DNA from: DYRB01 sp963845265
GTDB lineage: Bacteria; Pseudomonadota; Gammaproteobacteria; Chromatiales; Chromatiaceae
Assembly: GCA_963845265.1 (NCBI GenBank)
Contig: CAWJRN010000014.1
Span: 124,001-188,000, forward strand
Direction of reading: 5' to 3'
Length of the DNA stretch: 64,000 nt
Part shown: one piece after another, positions 62,125 to 64,000 of the stretch
Numbering within the stretch: position 1 is the stretch's first letter
Layout of the letters: the number at the start of each line of letters is the position of its first letter
Notes under the pieces: generated by a model
Told to the model about the DNA's origin: nothing
Database searches by the model: none
The model's input: only the letters and a program-made list of their open reading frames with translations
Program-made: the position numbers and the translations under genes

Positions 62125-63908
62125 GCATCGCATCCACCACCTGGATCAGCGGACCTGTGCTACGCGCCCGTCCCGAGGGGCCGTTCCGGCTGCGTGAGGC
62201 GGTCACCGTCGGTCCGGACCGTCTGCTCGGGGAGGTCATTCGTATCGCCCGGGACCAGATCGTCGTCCAGGTCTACGAGGACACCAGCGGCCTGCGCCCG
62301 GGCGCCGAGGTCGCGGGGAGCGGGCGCCTACTCTCGGTGCGCCTGGGGCCGGGTATCCTGGGCCATATTTTCGATGGCCTGTTGCGCCCCATGAGTGCGG
62401 AAGCCGGTGCCTATGTGACCGCAGGGATGCAGGAGGAGGCCCCAGCGAGCTTCGAGTTTCGTCCCCGAGCGTCGCTAGGCGACCAGATGGGTCCCGGGTC
62501 TGTGTTTGGCGATGCCGGTCGCGACGCCGGCGCCGACCAGGGCGAGGCCGCCTGGACCCAGCGCTGCCTGGTGCCACCGGACTGCCCCGGGGGCGAGGTC
62601 GTGTTCATGGCTGCGGCCGGGTCCTACCCGGAGGACGAGACCGTCTGCCGCTTGCGCGATGCGAAGGGCAAGGAGCACGAGCTGGCCATGTCCCACCATT
62701 GGCCCGTGCGCATCCCGCGCCCGGTCCAAAAGCGCCTTCCCTCGGACGAGCCCATGCTCACCGGGCAGCGGGTCATCGACTGCTTGTTCCCCATCCCGCG
62801 GGGCGGCACAGCGGCGGTCCCGGGTGGATTCGGCACCGGCAAGACGGTCCTGCTGGAGACCGTCGCCAAGTGGTGCGACGCCGACGTGATCGTCTATGTC
62901 GGCTGCGGCGAGCGCGGCAACGAACTGGCGGGCCTGTTGGCGGAGTTCCTTGAACTTGAGGACCCACGCAGCGGCCGGCCGCTGTTGGAACGGACGGTGG
63001 TCATCGCCAATACCTCGAACATGCCGGTCTCGGCGCGGGAGGCGAGTATCTACACCGGCATCACAGTGGCGGAATACTTCCGCGACCAGGGGCTCAACGT
63101 GACCCTCATGGCGGACTCAACCAGCCGCTGGGCCGAGGCCCTGCGCGAGGTCTCCGGGCGCCTGGGCGAGCTGCCCGGCGAGGCGGGTTATCCGGCCTAT
63201 CTCAGCAGCCGGTTGGCGGACTTTTACGAAAGGGCGGCGCGGGTGCGCACCCTGGGCGGCACCGTTGGTGCCGTGACCGTCCTGGGTGCGGTCAGCCCAC
63301 CCTCCGGGGACTTCTCCGAGCCCGTAACGAACCATACCAAGCGCTATGTGGGCTGTCTTTGGGCCCTGGATGTCCACCGTGCCCAGGCGCGCTTCTACCC
63401 CGCCATCCACCCCTTGCAGTCCTACAGCGTGGTGGCGCGCAACCTGGCGCGCTGGTGGCATGGGCAGGACTGCACGCGCTGGGAGGAGCTGCGTCGGCGC
63501 TTCCTCACCCTGCTGGAGGAGGAGGCCCACCTGGAGCGCATGGCCCGCATCATCGGGCGCGACGCCATGCCCGAACATCAGCGCCTGATCCTGCTCTGCG
63601 CCCAGTTGGTCAACCAGGCCTTCCTGCGCCAGTCGGCCTTCTCGGAGATCGACCGTTATGCCACGCCTGCGCGGCAGTCGGTGATGATGCGGCTCATCGG
63701 GCGCTTCGTCGAGGGCGCCGAGGATCTACTCCAGGCGGGCATAGCCCCGGAGGCCATCGCCTCCGAGCCCATTTTCCGGGCCCTGATGCGCATGGGCGAG
63801 GAGATCCCAGAGGGCGACTGGGAGCGTTACTCGGTCCTGGACCGGGACCTGACAGCGACCCTGCGGCGGCTTCGCGAGGCGCGGGATACTGCGGGCGCCG
63901 TCGGGTGA
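62121..63908 (+). CDS. atpA: V/A-type ATPase catalytic subunit A (second operon)
   Basis: The 595-residue protein has the Walker A GGFGTGKT at residues 235-242, YVGCGERGNELAGLLAEFLE with the catalytic Glu, and LMADSTSRWAEALREVSGRL. All catalytic motifs are intact despite the frameshifted subunit I. It is clearly diverged from the A subunit at 50072, for example GGFGTG versus GPFGAG in the P-loop. Its start overlaps the subunit E stop (ATGA). Confidence 0.95.
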   Translation: MSIASTTWISGPVLRARPEGPFRLREAVTVGPDRLLGEVIRIARDQIVVQVYEDTSGLRPGAEVAGSGRLLSVRLGPGILGHIFDGLLRPMSAEAGAYVTAGMQEEAPASFEFRPRASLGDQMGPGSVFGDAGRDAGADQGEAAWTQRCLVPPDCPGGEVVFMAAAGSYPEDETVCRLRDAKGKEHELAMSHHWPVRIPRPVQKRLPSDEPMLTGQRVIDCLFPIPRGGTAAVPGGFGTGKTVLLETVAKWCDADVIVYVGCGERGNELAGLLAEFLELEDPRSGRPLLERTVVIANTSNMPVSAREASIYTGITVAEYFRDQGLNVTLMADSTSRWAEALREVSGRLGELPGEAGYPAYLSSRLADFYERAARVRTLGGTVGAVTVLGAVSPPSGDFSEPVTNHTKRYVGCLWALDVHRAQARFYPAIHPLQSYSVVARNLARWWHGQDCTRWEELRRRFLTLLEEEAHLERMARIIGRDAMPEHQRLILLCAQLVNQAFLRQSAFSEIDRYATPARQSVMMRLIGRFVEGAEDLLQAGIAPEAIASEPIFRALMRMGEEIPEGDWERYSVLDRDLTATLRRLREARDTAGAVG

Positions 63909-63985
63909 TTCGCAATGAGCAGGTGTCCGCTGCGGACTAAACCCCTTCCCACCATTCCCTGCCTCGAAAGCGGGAGCGAGCGGCC

Positions 63986-64000
63986 ATGTACGCCAGACTG
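63986..64000 (+). CDS. Probable V/A-type ATPase subunit B start (second operon), cut by the window edge
   Basis: Only MYARL is visible, after a GGGAGCGAG ribosome-binding site. By position, after subunit A, it should encode subunit B. The 77-base gap from A to here contains only a very short frame (GTG at 63905, 11 residues). Confidence 0.4.

Overview
The window is GC-rich gammaproteobacterial chromosome. Gene content suggests a purple sulfur bacterium of the Chromatiaceae type: a DAB inorganic-carbon cluster with an LCIB-type carbonic anhydrase, a fused SoxYZ sulfur carrier, a TauE/SafE-type exporter, two V/A-type ATPases, a bacterial-style rimP-nusA-infB-rbfA-truB-rpsO-pnp block, and many dispersed palindromic repeats. 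The taxon is inferred from content; there is no rRNA or marker tree behind it.

Region by region. 1-1.5 kb: the 5' part of a polyphosphate:AMP phosphotransferase gene and an SprT-type metalloprotein gene, both on the minus strand. 1.8-11.3 kb (+): the conserved transcription/translation/RNA-decay block, preceded by two tandem intrinsic terminators (a rimP leader). 11.5-16.1 kb (-): a tightly overlapping membrane operon RDD - SpoIIM/DUF95 - DUF4129 - DUF4350, without its usual MoxR and DUF58 partners. 16.2-19 kb: repeats, a Phd-like antitoxin, a beta-propeller protein related to the GINT1 N-terminal domain, and a GNAT protein. 19.4-21.2 kb (+): an orphan radical-SAM-like protein with a CX3CX2C motif. 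21.5-23.9 kb: decayed genes (DUF3429, ABC1 kinase, vapBC) and REP elements.

23.9-34.8 kb is the main metabolic island. Five minus-strand genes form one operon: NuoM-like, dabA, NuoL-like, NuoM-like, NuoM-like. A divergent gene encodes an LCIB/LCIC-type beta-carbonic anhydrase. Together they look like an expanded, ion-coupled CO2 hydration/bicarbonate accumulation machine with four proton-channel-type subunits instead of the usual single DabB. dabA carries an apparent one-base frameshift.

34.8-41.4 kb is a degraded, repeat-rich stretch with toxin and restriction remnants, two small membrane-protein genes, soxYZ, a broken metallopeptidase gene, a truncated Uma2 gene and a LysR regulator. 41.6-43.8 kb holds a small membrane protein and a TauE/SafE protein fused to two universal-stress domains. 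44.2-47.6 kb has a DUF971 gene, ferrochelatase, a frameshifted unknown gene and a hemerythrin gene. 47.7-64 kb carries two paralogous V/A-type ATPase operons arranged back to back: one complete on the minus strand (G/H-C-I-K-F-E-A-B-D order of transcription), and one divergent copy on the plus strand running off the window at subunit B.

At least six genes need a single-base shift to restore full length. Either real decay or indel errors in the source assembly could explain this, so broken genes should be read with that in mind.
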